In this document: positions 48,782-59,350 of the stretch, one piece after another
Position numbering within the stretch: the first letter of the stretch is position 1
Layout: each line of letters opens with the position of its first letter
NCBI RefSeq assembly: GCF_030272615.1
Contig: NC_081414.1
Location: 912,707,009-912,771,008, forward strand
Length of the DNA: 64,000 nucleotides
From: Cryptomeria japonica
Taxonomy: Eukaryota; Streptophyta; Pinopsida; Cupressales; Cupressaceae
Reading direction: 5' to 3'
Notes under the pieces: generated by a model
What the model saw: the letters and a program-made list of their open reading frames with translations, nothing else
Database searches by the model: none
Told to the model about the DNA's origin: nothing
Program-made: the position numbers and the translations under genes

Positions 48782-51700
48782 TCATAGCTTTTGCTTGACT
48801 GGCTTGACTCCTGTAGAAATGGACAAGTGATGCATGATCAAGTGTGGGTCAACTCCGAGCATATCAGCATATGACCAGGCAAAGTTAATTTGTTGTCCTT
48901 TAAAGAAGATGATGAATGCCGATCTTTCTTCCTCTGTTAGAGATTCTGCAAGATGAATGTTTCTGGCTGCTTCTGTGGTACCAATGTTGATTGATTGAGT
49001 GGGCTCAATCAATATGGGTGATCGCTCATGAAAATGTTCAGGAAGAGTGTCAAGTCTCCCATCTTTAGGTGCCTTAAAAAGGTTTTCACCCTCAGATGCG
49101 TCCTTTATTTTTACTTTTTTGAGATCTAGAGCTGCCATTGACTGGTTTTCAGCATCAAATTCTTTATTTGGTTCATTTTTGCGACTGAGAGACTTGGCAT
49201 TCCTTGATAGACAGATATCGTTATTTTGTTCACTGGTAGAGCCTGTTCCGGGATTTACGATACATAGGTAATGGATAATAGATGCATCATCTGGGAAAAT
49301 TGGTATACCATGAGTTTCAGGTTCATTCCAGTCAATGAGATCAGGGAAGACAAGCGGTAAGGAATCGTTGGGCGAGTCAAGTTCGGCTACCGTAAGTGTT
49401 AGGATAGAGTTGTCATCGTGATGGGTCTTGGTTTTAAAGAAGTCTAGGGTTTCATCGAGGTCTTCGATGGTATCATCTTCTACATAGACTCGTTCGTAAT
49501 ATTTATGTTCGCTTTCCTGAACGTCATAGATATGTTGTGGTCCGAATTCAAGAGGTCTATCTTCTGCGTTATGTTCTTCTTGAGAAATGGATATGAAATT
49601 AGTATCATCTGGGATATTTGTAGTAGTGTCAGAGCAGGTACCCCATTCATATTCATTGGAATCTGTCTCATAGGCATCATCCCAAATTCTATCTGTACTG
49701 CAAACAGGTATGTTGTATGGTGAAAACAAATCTTTGATGATGGATACTATGTTGATATTCTGTGTTGATTCTGTATCCGATCCATCTTCCACGGTCTGGA
49801 TTTGTTCATAGATTGTGCTTCCTCGGGGAGGAATGACAGTTTCTTGTGATGACATGATTTGTTCGTGAGCCATTGGTGTGTGAATATGAGCCACTACTGT
49901 AGATATGGCCTTCCTATGATTTAAAAGCTTTCCCTGATGCAACTTCTGATTTTGGCGTTCTCGTGCCTTGCGGATTGTTTCTGCTGATTCAAAGAGTGCT
50001 TCCTGCCAGGATTCTTCCTTGTACTTATTCTTTTCCTTCCATTGAGGTTTTGCATTTGTGTGTGGCGGCCGTTTCAATAGGAAGGTGAATTTAGAACCTA
50101 ATCCTGCTTTATTTCTACTAGGTTGTGAAGGAAGATCTATAGGTTCAATGACTCCTTCTTTGCGTTTCCCAATAGGTCCTTTACCATCATATCCCATTTG
50201 CTTCATGATTAAGTAGCCTTTTCCATACAGGTGCGTTGGTAGAACAATGTCCAGAGCGACTGCTCTATTAGCTTCTTCTTCATCTTTGTATAGCCAGCTA
50301 AGAACGTCCTTATCTTCTGATTCATGTGCTAGAGTACCCAATTGGATGAAGGTACCATCAAATTTAGTGATGGGCTGAGTTGCCAGATGTGTTGATATAG
50401 TAGGTAAACCATGTGATCTAGGTGATGTTGGCAATCTGGTCAAACATAAAGGCTCCAGAGAATATTCTCCCATGCCCTGGTCTTTGATGTGCATTTTCTG
50501 TTTGAAGTCTCCCCATAAGGAGTTGGATTTTGCTGTTGGTGGATCGGATGTTGAAGACCGCTGCTTTTCTCTGTTATGAGGAACCAAACTGTCTTGGGCT
50601 GCCCCCATTGTGTTGCAATGTTGAAATGGATTGTGATCAGCTGATATGGAGATTTCTTGTCCATCATAAGGAAACTTGACACACTGGTGATATGTAGAAG
50701 GTACTGCTTGCATTTCATGTATACAGGGCCGTCCTAATAAGATATTGTAGGTGAGATCAATATCTAAGACTTGACATATAGTATCCTTTTGCACTGGTCC
50801 TACTTGAATAGGTAATATTACTGTTCCTTTAGAGGACCTTTCTTCATCATCATATGCTTTTATGGTAATCTTTTTACAAGGATCAATAGATTCTTCTGAG
50901 AAGCCTAGTGCACGGATAAGCTTTAAAGTACATATATTAAGTCCGGCGCCTCCATCTATTAAGACTCTTTTTACTCGGTGTTTGCAAACAATGACTTCAA
51001 TATGTAGTGGAGTATTATGCGGATGACTCAATGAAGTATTGTCATGCTCTGAGAAGGTGAGGTTATGAGATTCTGTCATATGGGCGACCATGGCTTGAAA
51101 TCTGTCTGTATCCAGATTTTGAGGTACATTTGTTTCCAATAGCACTTGCTCCAATATGTCTTTGTGTTTTGGGGATAGTTTCAACAATTCCAAGATAGAT
51201 ATCTGAGCTGGAGTCTTGCGTAGTTGGTTAACCAAGTCGTATTGGATTTTTGGTGTGGCAGTTGGAGGTGCAGTATGTCCCTTCAAGACATATTTCTGAG
51301 TCCGGGTTGTTACATTGACAGATTCATGATCATGCCTATCTCGAATGGTTATGACATTGACTTGATGGTCTTCAGCTGATATGTGGTTGATTGTGTTGTT
51401 GTAGATGTGATTAATACAAGCTCCGCGTGTATCATTTGAAGTTGATGCGCCATCTTTGTTGTAATTTGGGAGAGGATTTTTTAAGGCTTCGTGATCATTA
51501 TTTGTTTTGAGACCATCCACCGTTAAGTCACCTCGATCAATCATTTCCTGGACTATGTGTTTCAATCTCATGCACTCGTTTGTTCTATGACCCTTGTTGC
51601 GATGGAAATCACAATAGTGTGAATCATTCCACCAAGGTGGTTTGATTGGGGGTTCATAATTGTTGATCGGAGGCAAAGAAAGAATCTTGTTTGCCAACAG

Positions 51701-52015
51701 TTCTCTGAATGCGGATTCTAATGATTGGCCCAGTGGTGTGAAGATACGCTTTTGGAAATTGTTAGTGTTGTTGCGTGAATTGTTGTTAGGCCCTGGACTC
51801 AGGTTTTTGCTTTGATTATCGTTGGTGTTGTTGGTGTTGAGTTGTCCTTGAACATTATTTGGTGCATATGTGTTAGCACTGGGAGTAGCATTTTTAGGAT
51901 TTTTTTGCATTTTGAGTATTTCCTGATAATGCAAGCACTGGTTGTTTAGATTTGGGATCATATGATTCATTGTTGCCTTCGTTTTTGTTTCGAGTCCAAA
52001 ATCGAGATTTGTCAA
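48782..52015 (-). CDS. Gypsy pol N-terminal part: zinc-knuckle-like, protease, G-patch
   Basis: Open frame of 1077 codons. The first 38 or so overlap gag in another frame and are probably not used. It holds a CDFHRNKGHRTNEC zinc-binding-like motif (about residues 135-148), an aspartic protease with VLIDGGAGLN (about 351-360) and ILLGRPC (about 425), and a G-patch with GYDGKGPIGKRKEG (about 607-620). About 380 acidic residues follow before the start of RT. A G-patch after the protease is known from some retroviruses and Tat-type elements. The TGA that ends the frame (48782-48784) lies in frame with the RT that follows, so it looks like a decayed CGA rather than a real terminator. The protease is DGG rather than the usual DSG. 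Confidence 0.85.
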   Translation of the reverse strand: MTNLDFGLETKTKATMNHMIPNLNNQCLHYQEILKMQKNPKNATPSANTYAPNNVQGQLNTNNTNDNQSKNLSPGPNNNSRNNTNNFQKRIFTPLGQSLESAFRELLANKILSLPPINNYEPPIKPPWWNDSHYCDFHRNKGHRTNECMRLKHIVQEMIDRGDLTVDGLKTNNDHEALKNPLPNYNKDGASTSNDTRGACINHIYNNTINHISAEDHQVNVITIRDRHDHESVNVTTRTQKYVLKGHTAPPTATPKIQYDLVNQLRKTPAQISILELLKLSPKHKDILEQVLLETNVPQNLDTDRFQAMVAHMTESHNLTFSEHDNTSLSHPHNTPLHIEVIVCKHRVKRVLIDGGAGLNICTLKLIRALGFSEESIDPCKKITIKAYDDEERSSKGTVILPIQVGPVQKDTICQVLDIDLTYNILLGRPCIHEMQAVPSTYHQCVKFPYDGQEISISADHNPFQHCNTMGAAQDSLVPHNREKQRSSTSDPPTAKSNSLWGDFKQKMHIKDQGMGEYSLEPLCLTRLPTSPRSHGLPTISTHLATQPITKFDGTFIQLGTLAHESEDKDVLSWLYKDEEEANRAVALDIVLPTHLYGKGYLIMKQMGYDGKGPIGKRKEGVIEPIDLPSQPSRNKAGLGSKFTFLLKRPPHTNAKPQWKEKNKYKEESWQEALFESAETIRKARERQNQKLHQGKLLNHRKAISTVVAHIHTPMAHEQIMSSQETVIPPRGSTIYEQIQTVEDGSDTESTQNINIVSIIKDLFSPYNIPVCSTDRIWDDAYETDSNEYEWGTCSDTTTNIPDDTNFISISQEEHNAEDRPLEFGPQHIYDVQESEHKYYERVYVEDDTIEDLDETLDFFKTKTHHDDNSILTLTVAELDSPNDSLPLVFPDLIDWNEPETHGIPIFPDDASIIHYLCIVNPGTGSTSEQNNDICLSRNAKSLSRKNEPNKEFDAENQSMAALDLKKVKIKDASEGENLFKAPKDGRLDTLPEHFHERSPILIEPTQSINIGTTEAARNIHLAESLTEEERSAFIIFFKGQQINFAWSYADMLGVDPHLIMHHLSISTGVKPVKQKL

Positions 52016-53177
52016 GATTGGTGTTGTTTTGGTTATTGTAGTTTGATGAGTTCATTCCTTCCTTGTAGAACTTGAGTGTCCCCTTTTTGACACAAGCTTT
52101 CTCTACTTGAATGCCATTTTCAATCAATTTGGCGAAAGATGGTATGCATTGAAGTTTGAGTCTGTAACTCATTTCACCATTTAAGTTATCAATGAAGATT
52201 TCCATTTTTTCTTTTTCAGGAATATCTCGAGGATATCTTGATACCATGCGTCGCCAACGCTGAAGGAATAACATGAATGTTTCATTGTTCTTTTGTTTGG
52301 TGTTGCAAACATCGAGCATGGTTATGGCATGTTGGATGTTGTAGGAATAGTGGGTGATGAATTTGTTAACCAATTCGTCAAATGATCTGACAGGCGGTGT
52401 AATTTTGGATAACCATTCCATTGTTTGTCCTCCCAAGCTTCTTGGGAATAACCTCATTAGATAAGTGTCATCATGAGCAAATTCAAGACTCATGGTACAA
52501 AATTCTCGAACATGATCCCGAGGATCACTTTTCCCATCATATTTATCAAATTTGGGAACGTCTGAGTTTGGAGGAAAAGATACCATATTTAATCTTCTGT
52601 CAAATGGATAAGGACAGATTTTGTTTATAGAGTACCGCACTATTGTCCCTTGTTGCATATCTTGTATTTGTCTTTGCAACATTTGCATTTGTTGAGTAAG
52701 AGCAACCAAGGGCGCATTATCTTGTCGAGGGATGAATTCTTCCCTCGTATTTTTTCTTAACTGAAAAGGTGTAGTAAACGGTCTGTGTTGTTCTAGAGTT
52801 TCAAGCTCAAGTATACGCATTTCTGGTATACGTTGTTCTGGAATGTGTTGTTCAGGTATGCGAGTTTCTTCTTCTCTTTGTTGTTCTTGATATGTATATT
52901 GTTGAGACCCGATTTGAAAGACGTTTGCGTCGAAATCTTCGGGAAGTTTAATGCCTTCACTCGTAAGCATGAGTAGATATTTTTCTTTGTCATTTTCCAT
53001 GAGTTTTTCGATGAGTTTTTGGAATGAAGGATTTTCTTGACATTCCTGCAGAATTACGTCAGTAATTTCAGGCTCTTCTGAGTGTGGCACTTCAAAAGGG
53101 TTTGATAATCTGCGATTCATATTTGATTCTGCGTGTGTCTCGCTTTGTTTGTTTCTTTGAGAGCGAGTGACAGGCAT
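51894..53177 (-). CDS. Gypsy gag
   Basis: Begins MPVTRSQRNKQ at 53177; the more upstream start at 53210 is less likely, since MPVTRSQ is the usual start of such gags. It has a basic N-terminus, a glutamate-rich region, then the retrotransposon gag domain (SDVPKFDKYDGKSDPRDHV, MEWLSKI, FLQRWRRMVSRYP). It is about 427 residues. The frame closes at 51894 just after an A7 run (51900-51906). The pol frame is +1 relative to it, and one base fewer in the A run would fuse the two frames. It packages the element RNA in virus-like particles (family knowledge). The frame is otherwise open. Confidence 0.85.
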   Translation of the reverse strand: MPVTRSQRNKQSETHAESNMNRRLSNPFEVPHSEEPEITDVILQECQENPSFQKLIEKLMENDKEKYLLMLTSEGIKLPEDFDANVFQIGSQQYTYQEQQREEETRIPEQHIPEQRIPEMRILELETLEQHRPFTTPFQLRKNTREEFIPRQDNAPLVALTQQMQMLQRQIQDMQQGTIVRYSINKICPYPFDRRLNMVSFPPNSDVPKFDKYDGKSDPRDHVREFCTMSLEFAHDDTYLMRLFPRSLGGQTMEWLSKITPPVRSFDELVNKFITHYSYNIQHAITMLDVCNTKQKNNETFMLFLQRWRRMVSRYPRDIPEKEKMEIFIDNLNGEMSYRLKLQCIPSFAKLIENGIQVEKACVKKGTLKFYKEGMNSSNYNNQNNTNLDKSRFWTRNKNEGNNESYDPKSKQPVLALSGNTQNAKKS

Positions 53178-53210
53178 TTTAATAGAAACTTTCAGTGATG
53201 AAAGGAACAA

Positions 53211-56200
53211 AGTCCTCTTCGATGTGTCACTCGGGCGTTGGTGGTTCTGGCCGAGATGTGTTATACGTGATACACTCTTCGGGCAGGAATGCTGGATTGA
53301 TCTTTCCTCCGCGGTTTATCTTTTGATTAAAAGCAGACTTTTGACAGTATGCTCTTGTTTTCAGGGGTTCTTTGTCAAATTCGCTAGATTTTTTTTGGAT
53401 ATAACGTTTGACGTGATGAAGAAATACCCGATGATATTTGAAGAGTTGACGATTGATGTATAAAAACTTATTTCTTTTGATGAATTTGGAAAAACTAGGT
53501 TGTTGTTTCTTCAACGTGATGTTACGATAGAGATTCTTTCTTCTCAGAATAAGGGGATTAGTCATGCATGAGTGATCAATGATTTCCTTTGATTTGTTTG
53601 GATTCAGTTGATTCTTGTTTTGAAATTTTCAAATCTTACTTTATCAGAATGAAGGTTTAGATGCCCCTTCACGACAAAGCGTGCCAAATGATATGGATAA
53701 AAAGTTTCCTGATCTAGAAACTAGATTTGACAATTTGAAAATTTTAGATAAGTGTTTTTGAGATAAAAATCTGTAAGATGTTAAAGGATTTGATTGATAC
53801 TGATGATGAAAATTTTTCGGATTATGATAGGAGAGACATCCTCTATTGCTCGATTCGTTTCAGATTTTGACAACTTTGTTTGACACAAATTTAGCTTGAG
53901 AAAAGTTTTTAATGGTTTGTTTTTGTCACTCTGGTTTGATAATAGGTATTTTTGATGAAAAAGTCTTCTAAAATGTTTTTGAAATTTTCAAAAAATTTCC
54001 AGTTTTAAATCTCTGTTTTTCGGCCTTGGATCACGCGCTAGAACAGAGTTTACATGCGCTACTGAATTTACCAAATGCGCTAAAAGAATGAGCACACGCG
54101 CTAATCTGCCCCTAGATAGGCGCTAAAGTTTGGATTTTGGAAAATTTTTGTTTAACTGGTGAAAAATCTACGCGCTATACTGGGCTTTACACGCACTAAC
54201 TGTTGAAGTATATGCGCTAAAATATGGTTTCTACGCGCTAAGATGTTTCTTCCACGCGCTAAAGTTAAGACTATTGAAATTTGTTGTTGAATTTTTTTGA
54301 AAAAATTACGCGCTACACTGGGCCTGTGAAGCGCTAACTGTTTTGTTTTATGCGCTAATTCTTGGTTCCCACGCGCTAAGAGGTTGTTGTTACGCGCTAG
54401 ACTGTGTTGTGGATGCGCTAAAGGATTATTACTGTTTTGCCTGAGGATGAAACGCTACTGTTTTAATTTTACGCGCTAATGTGAGATTTGGATGCGCTAA
54501 CAAAATTCTTCCACACGCTAAGATGTTGTTCTTATGCGCTAGACTGTCCTGATTTTTTCGTTTGGGTGATTTTTTGAGGTTTTTGATTTTTGTTGAGAAA
54601 TTTTCAAGTGCGATGGATGATTTTCTGAAGTAATAACTGCAAGCATAGCACAAAAAGTACAACCATTTTGCCTAATCTAACAGAAAGTGTATGTTCTGCG
54701 AGGATGTGTTCAAATCCCCAATGTTTTAACAGGTTTGGATACAAGTAAGACACTTCAGAAAGACTCTTTATTCAAGGGTCATAAGTAACATCATATCCCA
54801 CTAGTCTCGATACTCCGTCAGCTCATACTGCCGTGTCACCCCCTAGAGGGTGCCCATTTTTTTGCCTTTTGCCAGAAGTTAACCCAAAGTGAATTGCTTC
54901 ACAGTTGAGTAGTTATCTTGGGAGATATATGGTGAGTAATCTTGGGGGCGGATTCTTCCCCACCCTTGCACTATGATGTTACAAATGTTTGGTTACTGAC
55001 TCGGTTCAAAGTTTCTAATGCTAAGGTTCATAATCAGGCTTCCTGTTCGGCCGTCAGTGATAAACTCCCTCAGGAGGCTTCCCAACCTTTAGAACAAAGG
55101 CTTTACGTATCTCGAGGATACTGGGGGAAGGCTAATCACTGCGCGCAACCGTTGAAAAGGACTTTCGTCACTTTCCACATTTGATTATAGTGGGTTGGAA
55201 TTCTTGGCGTCAAAGTCATTCCCCACTTAGGTTGTTCCCTTCACATCGGCCATAAACGGCTTTAAGAGTTGATTGCAACTCCTTGGGAAGGCAGGCCTGC
55301 TAAAGGTTTTAATGCTTGAATTACTGAAAGCGGTAAGAGTGGTCTGGATTTTTGATCACCCAGTTAAGGGGAGAGCATATTCCTTCCACTTTCGAGACAA
55401 AGCAATCAAAAATTCTTTTTTTTTAAACCTCCAATTTAGTGATTTGCTAACCTATGTAGAGATGTTGCTCCACAAAAACATGATGTTCTTTTTAATCTTA
55501 AAAGAAAGATTTTCTGATCTATAAAAAGGAAATGGTCAACAAAGCAAATTTCCGATTTGGATGTCAACAAAAGAAATCGTTTTTAACATAAAATTCCTCT
55601 CTCTACCTGCAAGAAACTGTTAGCATCATGCAAGCAAACAAAAGAGATAAAATGTCAGATGATTTGGAGGACTTCTACAAGTCTAAAATTTCAATTCGGT
55701 TACAAAAATTGTTTTTTTTGTTTTTGTCTGTGATGCACTATAGAATCAACTATACACGCTACAATAAAATCCAGATGTGCTAAAATTATGTTCCTCTGCG
55801 CTATACTGTTACTGGAATGCGCTACCCTATGATTTGGAAGCGCTGCTATGTTCCTTTTCTTTTTCCCGCGGTCAGTTCTACAGGAAAATTTGAAATATGA
55901 TGCGCTAACTGTTGAGTTTTACGCACTGAATGATGGATTATAAGTGCTAAACTGGGGATCAGATGTACTAATATGTTAGGTTGATGCGCTACTTTGTGTT
56001 TTGCCCGCGTCGAGACCTACACGAAAAAATTTTAAAACAAAATCATGCGCTAAGAAAAGGTCTTCACGTGCCAAAGTATAGATCCCACGCGCTAAACAGT
56101 AGGCTAGAAGCGCTAGACTGTTAGGCGGATGCGCTATGGAATGTTTCTTACGCGTCGATTCCTGTTTCCCGTGGACCTGCAAAAGTCATTAATTTGAAAA

Positions 56201-56223
56201 ACCAATTTGTTATTTGGGGTCGG
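53211..56223 (-). repeat. 5' leader with two ACGCGCTA/TAGCGCGT arrays
   Basis: About eighteen exact GCGCTA words at 54035-54545 and about nine more, with many degenerate ones, at 55735-56150 (plus strand). On the sense strand of the element they read TAGCGCRT. They are spaced about 20-40 bp. Between the two clusters (54660-55600) lies unrelated non-coding DNA. No ORF of interest is present. Confidence 0.8.
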
Positions 56224-56241
56224 GCCCCACGGTGGGCGCCA
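56224..56241 (-). promoter_or_regulatory. Primer binding site, tRNA-Lys type
   Basis: On the minus strand TGGCGCCCACCGTGGGGC. Its complement equals the 3' end of plant tRNA-Lys(CTT) (GCCCCACGGTGGGCGCCA) as I recall it, 18 of 18. It lies four bases inside the 5' LTR. Many plant Gypsy elements use iMet, Asp or Arg instead. Confidence 0.75.
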
Positions 56242-56245
56242 AAAA

Positions 56246-57704
56246 TGTATGCGGAAAAAGTGGGCGAATAGAATTAAATATGTGAAAATATATAAAAATA
56301 CTAGTCCACACACACACATAGGACTTCTTGATGCAAGCTATGGAGTAACGTAGTGTTACTCAGCTTCCCAAGGAGGGTCCCATGGTTCTCTATCTCACAA
56401 TGTCCCTCAAACCAACATTTTTGCTCTCGGATCACTGAGCAAAATGGTTTAGGGATGGCAAATATGAGAACGAGAGATGCTTTTGATTGATTTTAGTATG
56501 AGATGTGTTGTAAGCTATGTATGATGCTAAAATGCAATAAACTAGATGACGAGATTAGTATGAATACTATCCTAGCATAATATATTTAGTCTATGATTGA
56601 ACTAAAATGATAAAGAAAGTAATCTAAGCATGCATATTAGTCTAATTTATGATCTAAAAGAGGCTAAATGATGAGCATATATGAGATGAAAGCTTGAAAG
56701 AATTTGAGCATAAGTGTGATGCTTCAAATTTGAAAGATGATTGTTAAAAATGGAGGAATGAGAGCTCTATTTGTAGCACAAACAGGGCAATGGATGGTCA
56801 GGATTGAATGGTTTAATCAAGGGCCAAATTTGAAAGTTGGGGATCCATGTGCATAATTTGCACCAATGAAATGGTGACAAATGTCAACATAGGATTGGGT
56901 TGAGAGAAGAGGTTGGAGGCATTAAAGGTCTGAGAAGACCTCATGGTTATCTAAAGGCTAAGGGTCAAGTCTAAATTAGGTTTACCCAATGGATTAAGAT
57001 TTAATCTAAGGATAAACCTTTGTGCAAATGATTAAGAGATAATCCTGGTCAAAGTATTAATGGCCTGATGAGACCTTTGGGTTGGGTAGAGGTTGAGTCA
57101 AAACAAATGTTTTAACCATGTGGGAGAGTTTGAATTAACCATTAATGGTTATTGGAGACTTTGGGGATTAAGTGGTTGAAGGTTGGAAGCCTTCAATGGT
57201 TTTCAAAGACTTTAAGGGTTTTGGTGGTTGAAGGTTGAAAACCTTTAATGGTTATCAAAGACTTTAAGGTTTTTGAGAAGTGACTTCCCTTTGCTTAGGG
57301 ATGTGACAAAGTTTAGAGAAGGGTTAGGTTAATTAGAAGCGATTAGAAGATTCTAGAAGGGATTAGGAAGGGGTTTGGGATTTTGCAAGTGGATGGGGGG
57401 ATAATAGGATTTAATTGAAATAATTTAATTCATTCAATTTGGTTGTAATTAAATAAATTTGATTTATTCAATTTAGGATAACTATTTAATTAAATTTGAA
57501 TTTAATTAAAAGTGGATAGGGGGGATTTAATTGAATAAAATGATTTATTCATTAAATGGTATAGTGAATTTTATTTAAATAAATTGAGTAATTTACTTAA
57601 TAAAATAGAAGAATGTAGATAATTTAATTAAATTAGATTTAATAAAATAAGGAAATGAACATAAAATATTCATTTAGGAATATGGTCATTTTTATACGTC
57701 TACA
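56246..57704 (-). repeat. 5' LTR of the Gypsy element
   Basis: 1459 bp; its plus-strand ends TGTATGCGGA and ATACGTCTACA match those of the 3' LTR apart from one base. On the minus strand it begins TGTAGACG and is followed, after four bases, by the primer site. Confidence 0.95.
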
Positions 57705-58220
57705 ATAAGTTATTAGTTGCATCAAGAAAGTTATTTTGATTTTAAAAGCCAAATTTAAGTGGATATTTTGTATTTGATGTTTTTGATATTAATAAAAGGC
57801 AGGAATGAAAGAGTTTGAACCTTTTACAATAGAGGCAAAACATGTATCATGACATGTATCATGAACCTTTTATTAGTGCCACTTCTTGGAATGAAGGGCT
57901 TGATGATTTTTGTTATTGTGGATGGTTGAGTACATTTCGATGCAAAAGAGAAATACCTATGGATAGTTGAGTATCTCTCGATCTATAAATTTGAAAATCT
58001 ATAATTGTGGATTATTGCATGTCTTCATCTATAGAAGAATTAGTTTTTTGCTATCGATAGTTATGTATTAATTCTTAATTGGTATATAAAAAACAAAAAA
58101 AATTTACTATAAAACATAAAACAAAATTTATGAGTTATAGACTTTGGTTTGAGAAAAATAAAAAATTCTATTTTGTTCTAAATGTCATTCAAGGATGCTT
58201 ATTGCATAGATGTTTTCTAG

Positions 58221-59342
58221 TGTAGGGTCACCTAGTCAACTTTTATAAATATGGTCACATGTTAAGTGTTTAGTAATCTTGTTTGGTGTAATAAGGTCTA
58301 TTTAGACTATTTGCAATGTAATAAGTCTCATGGGGCCAGTTTGAGTACATTTTGTCATATTTGGAAGTTGAAGGGTCAAGTCATTCAAAAGTTAGCTATA
58401 GCTGATGATTGTTGGTTGGAAAAGGCTTAAATATGACCTACAACTTGAATTTCATGGTTGGAGGTTGTGATTATTGAAAATTATGAAGTTGTGATAATGA
58501 AATATCTTTATTTTCTAAAAATCTGAACATTTCTCTGTTGTTTCTTTGCATTGTACATGTTTTAATGAATTGATATTGATATGGAAATGATTGGGGATGA
58601 AATAAAATACAATATAATTTCTTTTCCTTTTTGCTTCATTCAATTTCATTGAGTTTTGAGGAAGTTACGAATGTTTTAGTGGTTGCAATTCTCACATTTT
58701 CCCTTTAACAGTCATGTTGCAGCATGTTGTACATCCTTATACGGACTTGTATTATCTTGAAACCAATGGGAAAAGAGGGATAAATGAATTTAGTTTCATT
58801 TTATTTTGGTTTGGTTCAATTTCATGAAGATTTGCAGAAGTTATGATCCTTTTTGTAAGTGCAAGTCTGAAACCCTAGTAGGCCTGATTTGACGAAGAAT
58901 GGTCCAAATTTGAGTCTTGTGTTCCAAAACACTCCCTGCCCATTTCAAGTTATGTTATAGAATGGCCAAATGGGTATCTAAAAATTTTTTTAGTGTTATG
59001 ATAGGAGGCCTATATTGAAATTTGTTCTCGAACACCCTCATTTGCTACTATAAGTTTGTTCATGTAATTAGCCCTAGTTGCAGCATTACCAGTCAATTGT
59101 TGAGGGTGTTGGTCCAAAATAACCCTATTTACAAATTGGATATGTTAAATAAGGCCAACATGGGTACTCAAAAAATCCTCCTACATTTTGGGTATGAGGT
59201 CTGCATAGGAAGTTATGATGGAGAAACTAGTTAAGGAGTACTACTAGGAGATGGAGGCCTAGTGAATGAAAACCCACCATTTGAATGTTTAGAGATTGAT
59301 TTTTTTCTTGTTTGAGTATTGTTTGGAGTTTACCACCCCTTC
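58221..59342 (+). repeat. Direct repeat R1 (about 1.1 kb)
   Basis: Starts TGTAGGGTCACCTAGTCAAC and ends TTTACCACCCCTTC. It matches 60258-61443 along most of its length at roughly 85% by eye. It is flanked by TTTTCTAG on both sides (58213-58220 and 59343-59350), which looks like an 8-bp target duplication. It has no coding sequence; the 59022 ORF is short and shared only in part with R2. Confidence 0.65.
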
Positions 59343-59350
59343 TTTTCTAG

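Larger units (their letters stand above)
39407..57709 (-). mobile_element. Complete Ty3/Gypsy (Tat-like) element with antisense PMD gene
   Basis: The element is 39412-57704, flanked by ATAAG at 39407-39411 and 57705-57709. Minus-strand order is 5' LTR (56246-57704), primer site (56224-56241), long leader, gag, protease, G-patch, RT, RNase H, second RNase H, integrase, then a 5 kb insert with a plus-strand gene, polypurine tract (about 40879-40893) and 3' LTR (39412-40878). At 18.3 kb it is large even for Tat-type elements. The two LTRs differ by about 17 substitutions and one 8-bp indel by eye (about 1.2%), so the insertion is fairly recent. Confidence 0.95.

Noticed and set aside
49047-49723. 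Plus-strand ORFs within the Gypsy pol
   Set aside because: Shadows of the long open minus-strand pol frame.
54942-55524. Plus-strand ORFs in the Gypsy leader
   Set aside because: They lie in the non-coding 5' leader, have no family pattern and are not preceded by promoter or splice signals.
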